In this document: one piece after another, positions 46,950 through 60,640 of the stretch | Numbering within the stretch: position 1 is the stretch's first letter | Layout of the letters: every line of letters starts with the position of its first letter | Source: Apostichopus japonicus | Taxonomy: Eukaryota > Echinodermata > Holothuroidea > Aspidochirotida > Stichopodidae | Direction: 5' to 3' | DNA length: 64,000 nucleotides | NCBI RefSeq assembly: GCF_037975245.1 | Contig: NC_092575.1 | Coordinates: forward strand, 12,697,001-12,761,000 | Notes under the pieces: model-generated | The model's input: only the letters and a program-made list of their open reading frames with translations | The model's database searches: none | What the model was told of the DNA's origin: nothing | Made by a program: the position numbers and the translations under genes

Positions 46950-47740
46950 TGCTACTACCTCATGGCCGGGCGCAACACTTCAGTATATTTTACATTTTGA
47001 CATGTACATATAATAACCAAAAGAACAGTTTGTTTATACAAAAAATTAAATGTCTAGCAATCTTGTTAAAAATCAGCTTCAGCCACCGTAATATCCTTAA
47101 AACTTGACCTTCTATCTCAAGTATTCTGGAGTATTCTCATCGTAGTTTTGCATTCCACGCACATTCACGGTATATAAAGTAGCCTATACAATATCTGAGA
47201 AAAATGAATTTGAAGATGGTTTGAAAAGTTTGGAGAGGTGAAGTACGTTTCTGTGCCTCCCAACGACTGATGCTCTCCGCCAGCCAGTTGGAACAATTTC
47301 CTGCTGCTAATACTGTAAACCAATATCATGCTCTAAAAGCACTGGTATTGACAGTATATAAACAGTTCCCAACCTTGATCCGATAGAAACATGATGTTCA
47401 TACTGCTCGTACTGACAATACGAGTGATATGAAGCGGGACATAATATTTACAGTATAGAAAAAGTTGTCCTTACTAGATGACTCCGCGGCTGTGTTGAAT
47501 CATTCAGTTGGATCAATTGCATTAGTAAAAGAATCGCCAAGAAATGAAACGATCAAGTTTTGTTTTTTGTTTCGTGTATATATACCCATAATTCCGTCAA
47601 AGTAAAAGTCACATATTTTAAGGAACTATTATCGGTGTAACAAAAAGCTTCGAAAAAAATAGAAACTTCATGAGGTAAAAAACATGAGATATATTAATTT
47701 AAAACGTATCAATATTGATATGGAAAGTAGTAACTTTCAA
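46950..47740 (+). repeat. Old dispersed block D, copy (right of insertion)
   Basis: Parallels 58110-58300 plus 58760-59190: ACTTCAGTATATTTTACATT, CCACCGTAATATCCTTAAAA, CTGATGCTCTCCGCCAGCCA, GAAACATGATGTTCATACTG and GAAATGAAACGATCAAGTTT. It lacks the (TA)n-hairpin-(TA)n insert present at 58350-58735. Confidence 0.82.
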
Positions 47741-47744
47741 GAAT

Positions 47745-49320
47745 ACTCTGAGACATTTGGATAAAAATGGATATAACTGGATATAGAGTCAATCCAGATA
47801 TGCAGATAAAGTTTTATCTGGCCATATAAAGCCAGATATAACTGGATATAGAGTCAATCCAGATGTGCAGATCAAGTTTTATCTGGCCATATAAAGCCAG
47901 ATATAACTGGATATAGGGTCAATCCAGATATGCAGATAGTTTTATCTGGCCATATAAAGCCAGGTATAACTGGATATACATGTAACACTGTATGCTCTTA
48001 CATAGTGTATTTTCATAGAGATTTACATTGCACTATATTGTGGTACCGCACTATGCATATATATTTCAATGGTAAATCACTTACAGTGCACACTAAGTCA
48101 AAGGGGGGGGGGGGATAACTATCTCTATCTGGGTTTATCAGGGTCTTAGCTAGAAACAGGATGACTTAGAGGGTTATTAAGTGTGAAGCCCGCTTGTGAA
48201 CAAAAGACATATGTGTATTGATACTCTGGGAGTGAGATAGGAAAGGGAGTGTACACATGGTAGGAGTAGAGAGCAGAAGGAAGTTTAATAGAAAGGATTG
48301 GTACATTAAGAAAAGGTGATGGAGATTCGTAAATAATAACCTATTGATGTCCTATAGTGAACTGAACAGTCAGAAGTAAGGAAGAATTGTTTGGAACCGA
48401 TGGAAACAAGGATGATATTTTGGGACTGAACTTCCATACTGAATGGAACATATATCACCCTCCGTATTTAATAAAGCAAATATATTAAATAAAAGAATAG
48501 CACAACGCAATTTAGTATCAACATCTACAGGACCACAGAAGAATAAAGAACTCAACCTTTAAGTATTATTTTTAAGTGTACTAGTGGTACCGCGCGATGC
48601 CAGTTTATTTAAGTAAGTAATATGATTTACCTGGGCCCAAAATTTGAATGTACATGTATTCAATATCAGTTTGCAAATGTTTTGGTAAGGATAGTAAAAA
48701 TGTGTAATGTGCATGCACATTACATATTTCCACTATGTTCCAATCCAGTTGAGTTCTGTGTTTATATTTTGCGTGTGTCTTGCTCTCTGTATGGGTCTCC
48801 GTACCAGAACAGAGATAACTGATCACGCTGGAAAGTTACTCTCAATGCTAGTCCAGTTTTGGCCACTTATTTTCTATTTGATCGACATAACCCGCTTACA
48901 TACAGTTATTCCAGATATGCAGATAAAGATTTATTTGGCCATATAGAGCCAGATATAACTGGATTATCTGGATTTTCTTTATATCAACCAGATAAAGTTG
49001 TATCTGGCCCAGATATGGATGGCAAAAAAATTAGCCAGATAAAATTTTATATGGGCCATATTAAAGTTTATCTGGATTTTCTTTATATCAACCAGATAAA
49101 GTTTTATCTGGCCTAGATATGGATGCAAAAAAATTTAACCAGATCAAATTTTATATGAGCCATATGAAACTTTATTTTATATCAAGTTATATCTGCCCAA
49201 ATTTTTTATCTGGCCAGATATAAATTCCAGATCTGGAGCAGATCTGGCCCAGATTAAAATTCCAGATCTGGGCCAGATCTGGAATTTTATATCTGGCCCA
49301 GATCTGGGATTCCGGTAAGG
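47745..49320. mobile_element. TATCTGG/CCAGAT repeat element
   Basis: Three tandem units of about 66 bp at 47770-47970 (GCCAGATATAACTGGATATA with GTCAATCCAGATATGCAGAT and AGTTTTATCTGGCCATATAA). A second dense cluster lies at 48905-49315, ending in CCAGATCTGG palindromes (e.g. CCAGATCTGGGCCAGATCTGG split at 49250-49275). The middle (48000-48890) is unlike the ends. Repeated motifs in both subterminal regions suggest a non-autonomous DNA transposon; exact ends were not fixed. Confidence 0.6.
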
Positions 49321-50058
49321 GAAGATTGCAGGAAAAAGTCAAACATATGAGAAAACACTTAGTCGAATGTTGGAAATAAAAAATAGTTGAATATTATTTG
49401 TTTTCTTCAAAAATTGTTACATTTTATAAGAGAAAGTCAAGAAAAAAACAGGGTCAGCCGAAAGAATCGAAATTTTACTGTGAAAAAGTTAACTATTATG
49501 CACGTTATTTACAATATAATGTTTCAAACGTGACTTGGTATTATAATTGAATAAATAAATATACCAACCATATATGCCCTGTAACATCCGGGCCAGCTTG
49601 AAGTAAAACACTTTGTTGGGAAGTGGTCCTATGAATTGAGGAATGGCGCTGTTCAATGCTCATAATTAGTGTTCTAGAACCAAAAATCAGAAAATACACC
49701 ATTTTGGATCACACTGATCATGCATCAGTTAAAACGTTAGGACCCTCATTTAAAAGGAAGATATTGTTTCTATGGTTGATCTTCAAGGATACCATGCATC
49801 TACAGGTGTTTGTGAGGATAAAACGTTGAACTCGATATTTCCTGTGAATATTTTGATAGAACTGTATTCATTGCTGACGACAAGAAATGAATAAATATTT
49901 TCATATCTGCATAACTCCATTCAATTATTGTTTGCTTTAATCATAAGAATGTTTTGTGGGTTCAAAGGACCACTTTCAACATCAATATTACTGAATAATA
50001 GACTCGTTTGCGCCTTGACCGTTATCCCGTCTACCAAATTGACTGGCTCGAAAACTTA
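49321..50058. other. Spacer, nothing recognised
   Basis: AT-rich sequence between the TATCTGG repeat and the GGGCAA element. No gene, repeat or RNA identified. Confidence 0.45.
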
Positions 50059-53000
50059 CACTCTTAAAATTGTTGGGCAAATTGTTGCCCAACCTGGGCA
50101 ATTATTTACACAACCGTTGGGTCCGTATGCCTCCTGGTTGATATTGGGCAAAAAAGTGCCCAACTAAGTTGGTTAATGATTTTGCCCAGCAAACGGTTAA
50201 ATAAATACCCAACACCTTTGCCCAACACCTTTGCCCAACGCCTTTACCCAACAATGTTGGTCAGCGATTTGCCCAATGGTTGTGTAAAACCTTTTACCAA
50301 TGGATTTTTCTTTACCCAATGATTCTTGCCCAACAGCTAGTTAAAAATAATAGTGGTTGGTTAACTAATACAATACCAACATTGGATTGTAACATTTTTC
50401 ATACAACTGGGTTTATTTAATAGGTTATAAAGCTTAAACAGAGAATGATAAAGAACAAACAAGTAATACATGTTTTTATACTTTTATTTTTTCTGGTCTT
50501 AGCCGACTTCAGATTGTTCCTCCAGTATGAATTCTCACAGCATTCAGTGCTTGACTTCTATTTAGCTAGTTAAATGATCTGTGACTTCCATCCAAAGCAA
50601 TAATTTCATAAACTCACAATGGGGATAAACACATATCAACAATATTAAAGCTGAAAATATTAGCTATCCATATTTTGCCATTGTTTATTATATTCAGTTC
50701 TTGAAATGTGTTGACCACAGAAGACCTCCTGTATGTTGACATCAACTACATCACTGATAATTTCCAACATATAGTCAATTGCAGCTAACCAGTTTATGTT
50801 TTAAACAAGGACACACAAACCGAAAAATATTGATACACCATTGTATCTGCAATTGCTTTAACAAGGAGCCAAGGCATATTTTGCTAACATTTTGATTGTG
50901 CTTAGATGATTGATGAACTGTAAAATTTAAACATCTTTTCAAACAAAAGCCAAATGGTTACACATCCCACATTGATTCTACATACTAGAAATAAAAGCAG
51001 CCTCAAGATCACAATTATAAGTGATCATAGGGACACTGCTGGCACCTGATCTGTTAAACACAGAAAATTAAATGTTTGTTTGATATACCAACCCTGCCTC
51101 AACCTTTCACAACTGTATACAATAACAAATCTACCCCCCCCCCAAAAAAAAAAAAACATATTTTTTGTAGGTACAGTTTGCCAAGGCAAACAGTTACTAT
51201 TTCCCTTTAATATGTAAATATATATGAAACCAAAGCAACCTTAAAATGTAAACATGTCAGGTTAATACCGAGAAACCATTTGAAAAGTTTGTTGCAAGAC
51301 ACTGTGACCCTTAAACACTTCTGTTTGCTACGAAAGCTCCAAAGGCACTCAGTGAATGACTTTTGATAAAACCAAGTTCATATACCTCAGCATGGAAAAA
51401 CTCCCAAACCCCCTTACATTGAGTTTGGAAGTTAATGTCCAACACATAATGACTTTAAAACAAATAGTCTACTGCCGGTAGGAGTGAGGACTGCATTATT
51501 GGATGTCTCTCAATTATCACAAAAAAATGCTGAGGGGAACCTTTGCTCTCTCCTAAGTCACCGACTGCAAATTAAAGAAAATAAACTCCTCGAGTTGCAA
51601 ATAAAATGTAACAAAAACAGGTGGATAGACAGAGTTTTAAGACTTCTGCACAATGCTATGATACTGTGGACCAGTATAATTAAAAGAAAAAACAGGTCAG
51701 GAAAGTCAACATAGTTATCTTGACAAGGTTTTCAAAGTGTAACGCCCACCCCATTAATGTCAAATGACCTTTCCCTTGCACTATCAAGTACCGGATCACT
51801 TCATTATTATGACCAGGGTTTACATACCGACGATGAAATTTATTGAACCTTCCCCCATTTCATCACTAGTGTAATTAAAAAAAATTGCCCTGGTGGCTTC
51901 TAATGAGCTCTGACCTCTACTATAATCAATGGGATTCTTGTACTCATGTTGGCAAACCTATATGCATCACATATGAGATTCATCTAACTTTCACTTTTTA
52001 AGTTAGCATATTCACAAGGTTTTAAGTGTTTGGCCCTTGTTAACCTCAAATGACCTTTGACCACTAGCACAATACGTAGCATTCTTCTGCTCACTATAAA
52101 CAACAACACACCAAGTTTATGAGGTTAAACAAACTTTCAGCTGAGCTGGTATGAACCAAAAGGTGTACCACCAAAAGAATACCAAAAAATATATATAATT
52201 AATGATTTTGCTTACTGGCTGATCGTCTATGAATGCTTGAAGGCAACTAGTCACCGTAGTAGATCCGCTTTTCTTTGCCCGTCCTCGAAAAAGCAATGGC
52301 AACAGAAAGAAAGCTAAGTTCTTCTTTTCATCTGTAAAAGAGATTAAGGCAAGAAATGAGAATGCTTGCAGGTATAAACGACAAAAACATTAATAAGGCA
52401 CACTATAGTCTGACCATAAAAAACTTCAAGGACAGGATAAAATTCAAGGGATCTACACCGCCCTAAATGTGCTCCACAACTTTATGCTCATACACATTAA
52501 TAACAGCAACATGAAAGTTAATGTGGCATGTGTACTCATAGGGGACCTACACATTTGTATTAGAAGACTTAATTACCTACCCTACACACTAATTTCAAGC
52601 CAAATTTTATAACATTTTGAAGGAAAAAAATGAAAAAGCCCATAGTATGTGCTAACCTTTCATTGACACAGTCGTACTAAAATCTGAATACAATTGTCCA
52701 AAGATTTTTGGAAAAATCAACTTCTAGACGTTTTAACATGTTTAATCTTCCTGCTCATAAAACATCTTGAGAAGAGTACACAACACAACAAGCTAATTTC
52801 TTTTCCTCAGCATTGGAAAAGTATACACATAAGGAATCCATCTCATTGGCCATTTTCAAGTTTGTGCTTATCGACAGTAGAATTAATCCAAATATTATAT
52901 TCAATTGAGCATTAATGAGTAAACAAGGCTAATAATGAGGTTTTCAGTCATTACTCCTGCTGACAAAAAAACACTTCACTTGTTGAGAAATCAACAGGAA

Positions 53001-54826
53001 TTATTCAAACCCTATGTGGAACCTACAAACAACACTGATACATGTCCAAGTGACTGTCATTGAGTTAATATTATAACAGGGCTGGGTCTCACTTCGACCA
53101 CACACAAACCCGAACGCGACTACAAATAAAATAGTAGCCAATTAATAATATTGAGTGCAATGTTTGGAGAAAGTTTGCAGAAAGGTTCAGAAGCCACCAT
53201 TTGACATTAACCAGCTGATTTGGTCCTTTCAGATCAGTTGATTTTGATAGATTTTTAAAAAGTAACAAACCACCAAAAACATATTTTGAAGGTTAATCCA
53301 AATATTGACCCATCTTTACAGACATACTGGAAAGAGAAACTATATTGTCATGGCATAAGCTCTGAATGAAGCTAGCTATGAATTCACAGGCCATGACTAT
53401 ACAATAAATTTGGCTTACCATCAGTCAGTGCATCCAACGTCTTCTCTAAATGCAAAAAGTTCGGCCAGTTTGGGATGATCGCCTGTATAGCACAAAATGT
53501 CCATTGTCAAATATCCCACTCTGTTGTATAATTTGTTGGCAGTTGGTTTTTGTAGTAATTCGAAGTCCTGTTCTACCTGTAGGAAAGAGAAAAATATGAA
53601 AACAGCATTATAGGCCTATATAGCGCTGATGTTCTATGCTATACTTATATTATTATAGCCTATAACTCATTAAATGCCAGGCCTAACTTAGGCTACTTTG
53701 AAGTTTGAAAAACCCTCGAAGTTCGGCACCCCTAACGAATGCATAATTTCACCATGGCACAAATACAATAGGATCAATTTGACGAAACCTATGAAGCGAC
53801 TTTTTTTCTAACGAGAATGTTTCTTCTGCCATCGATAGTATCATTTTAAAAGAATTGTGAACAGATACAATTCTGGAGCATTTTAGTGCTAAAGTGTTCG
53901 AACTTCGAAGGGTCCATTATTTTACTACTGTATGTACGTACTACTACTAGCATTAACAACGTACGTGTAAGTCTAACATTAGGCCTAAGTTATGACAGGC
54001 TAGGTCTAACGTTAAGCTAATATTCATGTGGTCATTTGCCGTATAAAACTTAAAAGAAAAAAAGGAGTACAATTTATCATTTACAACGAAAATGTGCTAC
54101 AATGAAACCTTGTCTAGCCAAGATATAGGCTAGAGAGACCTGGTGCATACGCATAGCTTACCGTAAGTTGACAAGGATCTGCATTACACTGCAGGCGTTC
54201 GCAACGTTAATACAATGTGAGTAACTTAGGCCTAGTTACACACTTGCGGATTCGCATGTGGCGCCTGTCAATCGCTTCACTACAAGCTAGCCTAACGTAA
54301 TACAACTATGCTGGAAATACAATTAGTATCAGTAGCCTTTACGTATGCCTGGTATAGCCTACATGTAGCACCGAGAGAACGAACGATCATTCGATACCAC
54401 TGATATGTAGAGATCGCAGTGTTCGATGCACACACCAAGCAGAATATTGTTTTTCTTTACGCTCACCTTCAAATGTAGCACATAACTCTGGCATTTCCCA
54501 CCTCTTGAGTACTGCGCTAACAAATTCGTCAGCCGTTGTGTAAGTTATAACACGTTCACTATATACGATCTACTCATGATGCATGCACATCGCGCAGAGT
54601 GCCAGTATAGTAATGGCGCAAAAATGCTGGGTTTTTGCACAACATTGGGCAAATCAAGCTTGTTTGCCCAACAGAAAGTAACAATAAACTACATCTTAAT
54701 TTTTGCACAACAAAGTTTACCCATATCAGTTGTGTAATTTCTTTTACTCAGTTGTTGGTTAATATTTACTCATATTGGGCAATGCTTTGTTTGCCCAACC
54801 AGTTTTGCCCAACAGTTTTTAGAGTG
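50059..54826. mobile_element. 4.8-kb GGGCAA-end DNA transposon with internal minus-strand exons
   Basis: Ends CACTCTTAAAATTGTTGGGC and the complement of CACTCTAAAAACTGTTGGGC are inverted (20 of the first 22 bases), with TA directly outside both (50057-50058, 54827-54828). Both subterminal zones (50059-50345 and 54630-54826) are packed with TTGGGCAA/TTGCCCAAC words in both orientations. The interior has phase-compatible minus-strand exons at 54467-54545, 53419-53482 and 52216-52331. The layout recalls large fish repeat families with CACTGTAAAAAATG-type ends; that comparison is from memory. No classical DDE transposase was recognised. Confidence 0.7.
52216..54545 (-). CDS. Transposon-carried gene, possible SAM-domain protein, fragmentary
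   Basis: Three pieces can be read. (a) 54545-54467: TADEFVSAVLKRWEMPELCA-TFEG, which has the look of the first helices of a SAM domain (W, then a short L...F) and ends at a GTGAGC donor, phase 1. (b) 53482-53419: AIIPNWPNFLHLEKTLDALT-D, donor GTAAGC, phase 1. (c) 52331-52216: after a TTTTACAG acceptor, DEKKNLAFFLLPLLFRGRAK and KSGSTTVTSCLQAFIDDQP, donor GTAAGC, phase 0. Pieces b and c join in frame. Between a and b, a clean acceptor at about 53573 leads into a frame that stops, so an exon is missing or decayed. No initiator ATG or terminal exon was found. The SAM call is tentative. Confidence 0.4.
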
Positions 54827-54859
54827 TATTCACCAATGGAATGAAACACTTTTCCTTAA

Positions 54860-55222
54860 AGGTTGTGAAGACTCGCGCAAAACGAAACGTCTAATGCCGG
54901 TAATCTGACCCAGTTTCGAATGAAGTGTGACAGAAGTGTTAGACACGTGCACCATCGATCCCAGAAAATACGCACACAGCTTGCAACCTTCGGTAATTAG
55001 ACACTAGTGTACAGTCAGTACATACAGCTGCGGTCAATACCCACAGCACAGTGTATAAACGATACAGCGATGAACATCTCAGGTCCAGCTAAATATAACA
55101 AGGTATCACGTTTCATTACTGTCTGTATTTTGTAGCGACAAGCAGAAAACTTCACTTGCAAGCAAGAGAAAGTTAACTTTTTCAGAGTGCTGCACGCGGT
55201 TTGGGGCGAGTCTTCAATGCCT
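54860..55222 (-). mobile_element. TTAA-flanked MITE, copy 2
   Basis: TTAA at 54856-54859 and 55223-55226 flank ends AGGTTGTGAAGACTCGCGC and GCGAGTCTTCAATGCCT. The whole 363 bp is the reverse complement of the 16441-16799 copy, with some 15-20 percent differences by eye. It sits 33 bp beyond the right end of the GGGCAA element. Confidence 0.82.
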
Positions 55223-55226
55223 TTAA

Positions 55227-57790
55227 ATTACAGGTAACTAAAAGTTTGGAAAATTTCACTTAATTTCAGTGTCTCGTATTTGATATGCATTGTTATAGTG
55301 TCCTTACATGTGACTCTGCAATTGTTGCTTTGCCACAACAGACCTATGAGGCTAACCATTATTCCAACAATAACTGATTGATAGGACTGGTGATAAAGCA
55401 CAATATCAGCTAATGATTGGTCGGAAAAGTTACGACATCACCAAAGAAACCTTCACTTCGAGGTTACCAAAATCCATTCGTTGCAACGAAGTTATACCCG
55501 TCCTATAAGAAAGATGTTTATTCAATAGATTCCTCTGTATATGATCTACCCCAATAGAGAATCATATAATTCAAATGAAAAGTTTTGTAAATTAAGCCTT
55601 GATTATTTGCGTACCATATTCCAAACTTTAGACAGGAAAATCCAGACAAACTAGTGACCTAATCTAGTCGCGCAATTCACTCACGTATTGTAACCGATTC
55701 AAAGTTTTGCCGATGTTTTGTGAATAATTATTCCAGACTCGTAAACTCACGTCGTGAAGTTGATTTAAGTGTACCCATTCCACGAAAAGAATTCCGATTT
55801 CAATGGAACGGCTCTCGAATCTTGGATAACAAAAACACGAACCCAATGGAATGTAGCGTAAATCATAAGTGAGGTCAACATATGTTCCAAGCGTTGAAAG
55901 TAAAGTTAGGGCGTTTGAAAGGAAACCTCGTAACTAGACTTACATAAGTGTCACAGATCAATCAACAACAAAAATTAATCTGTTCAGCTTAAGCAACATG
56001 TTTCTGTGACGTCAATAAACTCATTCATGTTTCGACATTTTAAGATCCGTGGACATTCTCATTCTTCTGATTCCGTGTACCCCTTCTAACTTCCAAGCGA
56101 TGATCATTATTGATGCTGACGTCACGAGCAATCTGATTGGCTGAAAACTCCGTAATTGAATCTGTTTGAGAAGAAAAATCGCAACCCCGAGCCAGATATC
56201 AGCCAATCAGAGCCAATGATTAAAATAACGTATATACTGTAAAAAGGGTTGTAGCCTATTCAGTGAATGCATTCAGACGTTTACTTAATGCATTTTCGAA
56301 TGTTATACAAAAGGCAAATGCATTCTGAAATAAATCACTTTGATACAAGACCTAATCAAGAACACAAACAACAAAACCGAGGCCGATCATATTCAGCACA
56401 GTATACAACAAGGTAAGTAGAATGTCCTTCTTTATTTTTTCTTATGGTAAAGGTAGACATGCAATTTACAAACCAACAATAATACTTTTTTTTTCATGTT
56501 GCATCGCTGTCATTATACAGTTTAGCTTATAAAGTGCTAAATGCTAAACGCATTCTATGCATAATAAGTCTAACGGTGTGATGATTGATACTCCCTATAG
56601 CTGAGACATGTAGTATAAACTGATGGAGTAACGATATGAAATAATCCAAGATAAATCTTTTTGGTCGAAAATGTAAGCAAGCCGAAAATTAATGAAAACC
56701 TTTAAGTTCTTTCATTGGAATTCTGATACTCAGGTTAGACATATCCATGGTGTTAAATAAAATAGTTTATTCATATGATGAAGAAAACTATTTTGAGGTG
56801 AAATGAAAGCTTGTGGAATTTTTCAGCTGCTTTCTTGTGTTGAAAAAGCCATCGGATACTCCTACAATCTTGCTAAGAGATCGTTACAACTACTCAGCCA
56901 ATATCGAAAACTGTATTCCACAACTTTATCGTGTTTGCATAATTTTTTATTATTAAAAACACCTGAGACGTTTTCGCTTAATTTCATCGTTCTTGATGAA
57001 ATGTTGATGGCGTTTTGTTACAGATTAAGTGTCCATGTTTGGTGGTGTACGGTCAACTTCGCGTGTAACCTAACTGTGGTATACAAAAGCGATATGGCTG
57101 CAGTAATAGACACTTTCATTGTCTTCACTTAGCATTTTTTTTTTGCACAGGTTAAGTAAAATTTGACTTGATTTTCATGTCAAATAAGGACAGTAAAATA
57201 TTTAAGTAAAATGTAATTCACTGCTGTTTTGTAAAGTTTTACATGATCAGCATGTAACGCAACTATGTAAAATTTTGCCAGCGATTTCTACATAGCACCT
57301 GTTCAGTTAGCTTGGTGTATCTTGTTCATTAATTCGATCACAACGGGAAGACACATTTAAGAGACAACAAGAAGGAATAACAACACAAATAATTCATAAT
57401 ATTTGATGAATTCAACTTTTTATTTCAACACTTAAGAGGGTATCCTGTGCATCTACAATCATGCATGAATAGTGAACTACAGCCATGATATTTTAATTTT
57501 TGTGTCCAGTTATGGATGACAGTTTGCATCAGATACATTAGGCGGCCGTAACCACATTGATATCATATTTTCAAATGGTTACGATTTTTCAGCAATGTAA
57601 ATCCAACTTTCACCTATAATAAAAAAACTACAATAACAAAACATAAACAATAGGTTATAACAAAAACAGAAACAAAAATAACTATCTTTTAAAGGTGCAT
57701 GCTTACGAAATTGTAAATGATTAACTTTTTTTTTGAGATGCATGTACAAAAGCATTTGGTCGACCAAGGAATTTTCACCAAATTACCTCA
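55227..57790. other. Intergenic region without a supported gene
   Basis: Contains GATATCAGCCAATCAGAGCC at about 56196, repeated at 59188 as part of block D. A 109-residue frame at 56803-57132 has no domain and no neighbours and is not called as a gene. Near 57150-57290 there are repeated AAGTAAAAT/TACATGATCAGCATGTA words suggestive of a short transposon end. Confidence 0.4.
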
Positions 57791-57799
57791 ACGTGTAAA

Positions 57800-59190
<1,391 letters not shown>

Positions 59191-59235
59191 TCAGCCAATC
59201 AGAGCCAATGATTAAATTAACGTATTTACTGTAAA

Positions 59236-60640
59236 CAAATATCGTGGCTACCTTATTTTTAATGGCGATTGCGCAAATAACAACAAGACATTTTTTTATG
59301 CTACCAGATAGAATTATATAATGCTAACAAGAAAACAGGTAATATATTTAACAATTTTGGTAACCTGATTCAACACAATTTAGCATAGAGAAATATTCTC
59401 CTGCTAATTGTCAGATGACTTCAGGCCAATTCTATACACCAGTTCCATACTAGCAAGACTACTATTTAATATAAAATTGAACAATTTGCACAAAATGCAG
59501 TGGTATGAGATTATTTTCACTTCTGTTCTTATGGGACGGTATATTTTTCGACTCGATATGTTTATTCAACTTTAGGTATCTATTTTGGGTTATTTTTTAT
59601 AAAAAGCAATTTATGATGTTGTTTTGAAAACTTATCGTAATATCTCGTTTCTGCTTATTAAAAGAAAGAAGGGGAAAAACGTATTATGAAATCCTACGCT
59701 CACAATAACAACTACACATCAGTAATTCCATTCATATCAAATATTTGTGCAAGAAACTTATTCAACCTTTGTCATCAGCTCAAGGGCGGCGGAAGCACTT
59801 TTAATCTGGGGGGGCACCGACATCAAAGGGCACTTTGCAGAAATTTGATTGGACAGATGCAGCCTTATTTTAGTACCCTTTATAACTCTTATTTTATTAT
59901 CATTTTTGCGTAACACATCACTCCATCAACGCCCCCCCCCCCACCCGCAAGGAAAATATGCATACTAGCACTGCAATATCCAATGTGCAAATTGGGAAAC
60001 AAGGAAAAAGTTTTCTTTTGAGACAAAATGAGGTGAAATCATGCTAGTTGCTAATGTAGGAATCTTCCAAATTAGAGTTTAGTTCTTGTTAATATCTAAC
60101 AATTGTTTTCCCATTCGCAATAGCTTTGAGTTTGACCCACAGAAATTAATTAAAAAGTCAGCGGCGTAGCCTGGATTTGCAAGGTTGTATGCACGACTAT
60201 CTGAGCGGAGCGCCACCATCGGTTGGCGCGGAGCGTGCAAGAAAGTTTTTGGTTTTACAAACCCCTCAGATGGCCGGAAACGGCCTTCCCGAGTGTTCAT
60301 TCTGGTTCCCTGGCCTCCTGCTAACTTGAGACACCTCAATTTTTATGTAGAAAAAAGGGCACATTTTTAACCTGAGGAAAAGTGGGGGGGCACGTACCCC
60401 CTGTGCCCCCCGGTTCCGCCGCCCTTGCATCAGCTCCTGGGAAGAGCACAATGAACCAACAATGAACCCACGCTTGTATATTAATAGCCAAGGAATTCCA
60501 TTGTCGCAGAAAGCATCGGCAGCATCAAAGCGAGCTGCACCTCCGCTCGAGTATCGAAACTATAGTCTGTAGCGACAAAATAACACGATCGAGTAGACTG
60601 TGCACGTAGTTGCAGATCCCTCCCCAAAATCTAAACGTAA
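59236..60640 (+). repeat. Old dispersed block D, further copy
   Basis: Colinear with 44640-45330, interrupted by the hAT-like element at 59781-60427. After the insertion it resumes CTGGGAAGAGCACA and runs to about 60620 through CCAAGGAATTCCATTGTCGC. Confidence 0.82.
59781..60427. mobile_element. hAT-like element with CATCAGCT duplication
   Basis: CATCAGCT at 59773-59780 and 60428-60435 is a perfect 8-bp duplication. Ends CAAGGGCGGCGGAAG and CGGTTCCGCCGCCCTTG are inverted. The internal motif ATCTGAGCGGAGCGCCACC lies at about 60198. The paralogous stretch at about 45175-45190 has a single CATCAACT at this point, i.e. the empty site. Confidence 0.92.

Noticed and set aside
46662-47013. Phe/Ser-rich frames of 100-112 residues
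   Set aside because: Translations of a C/T-rich tract inside a transposon.
56803-57132. 109-residue plus-strand frame
   Set aside because: No recognisable domain, no splice or promoter context, and uneven composition; unsupported as a gene.
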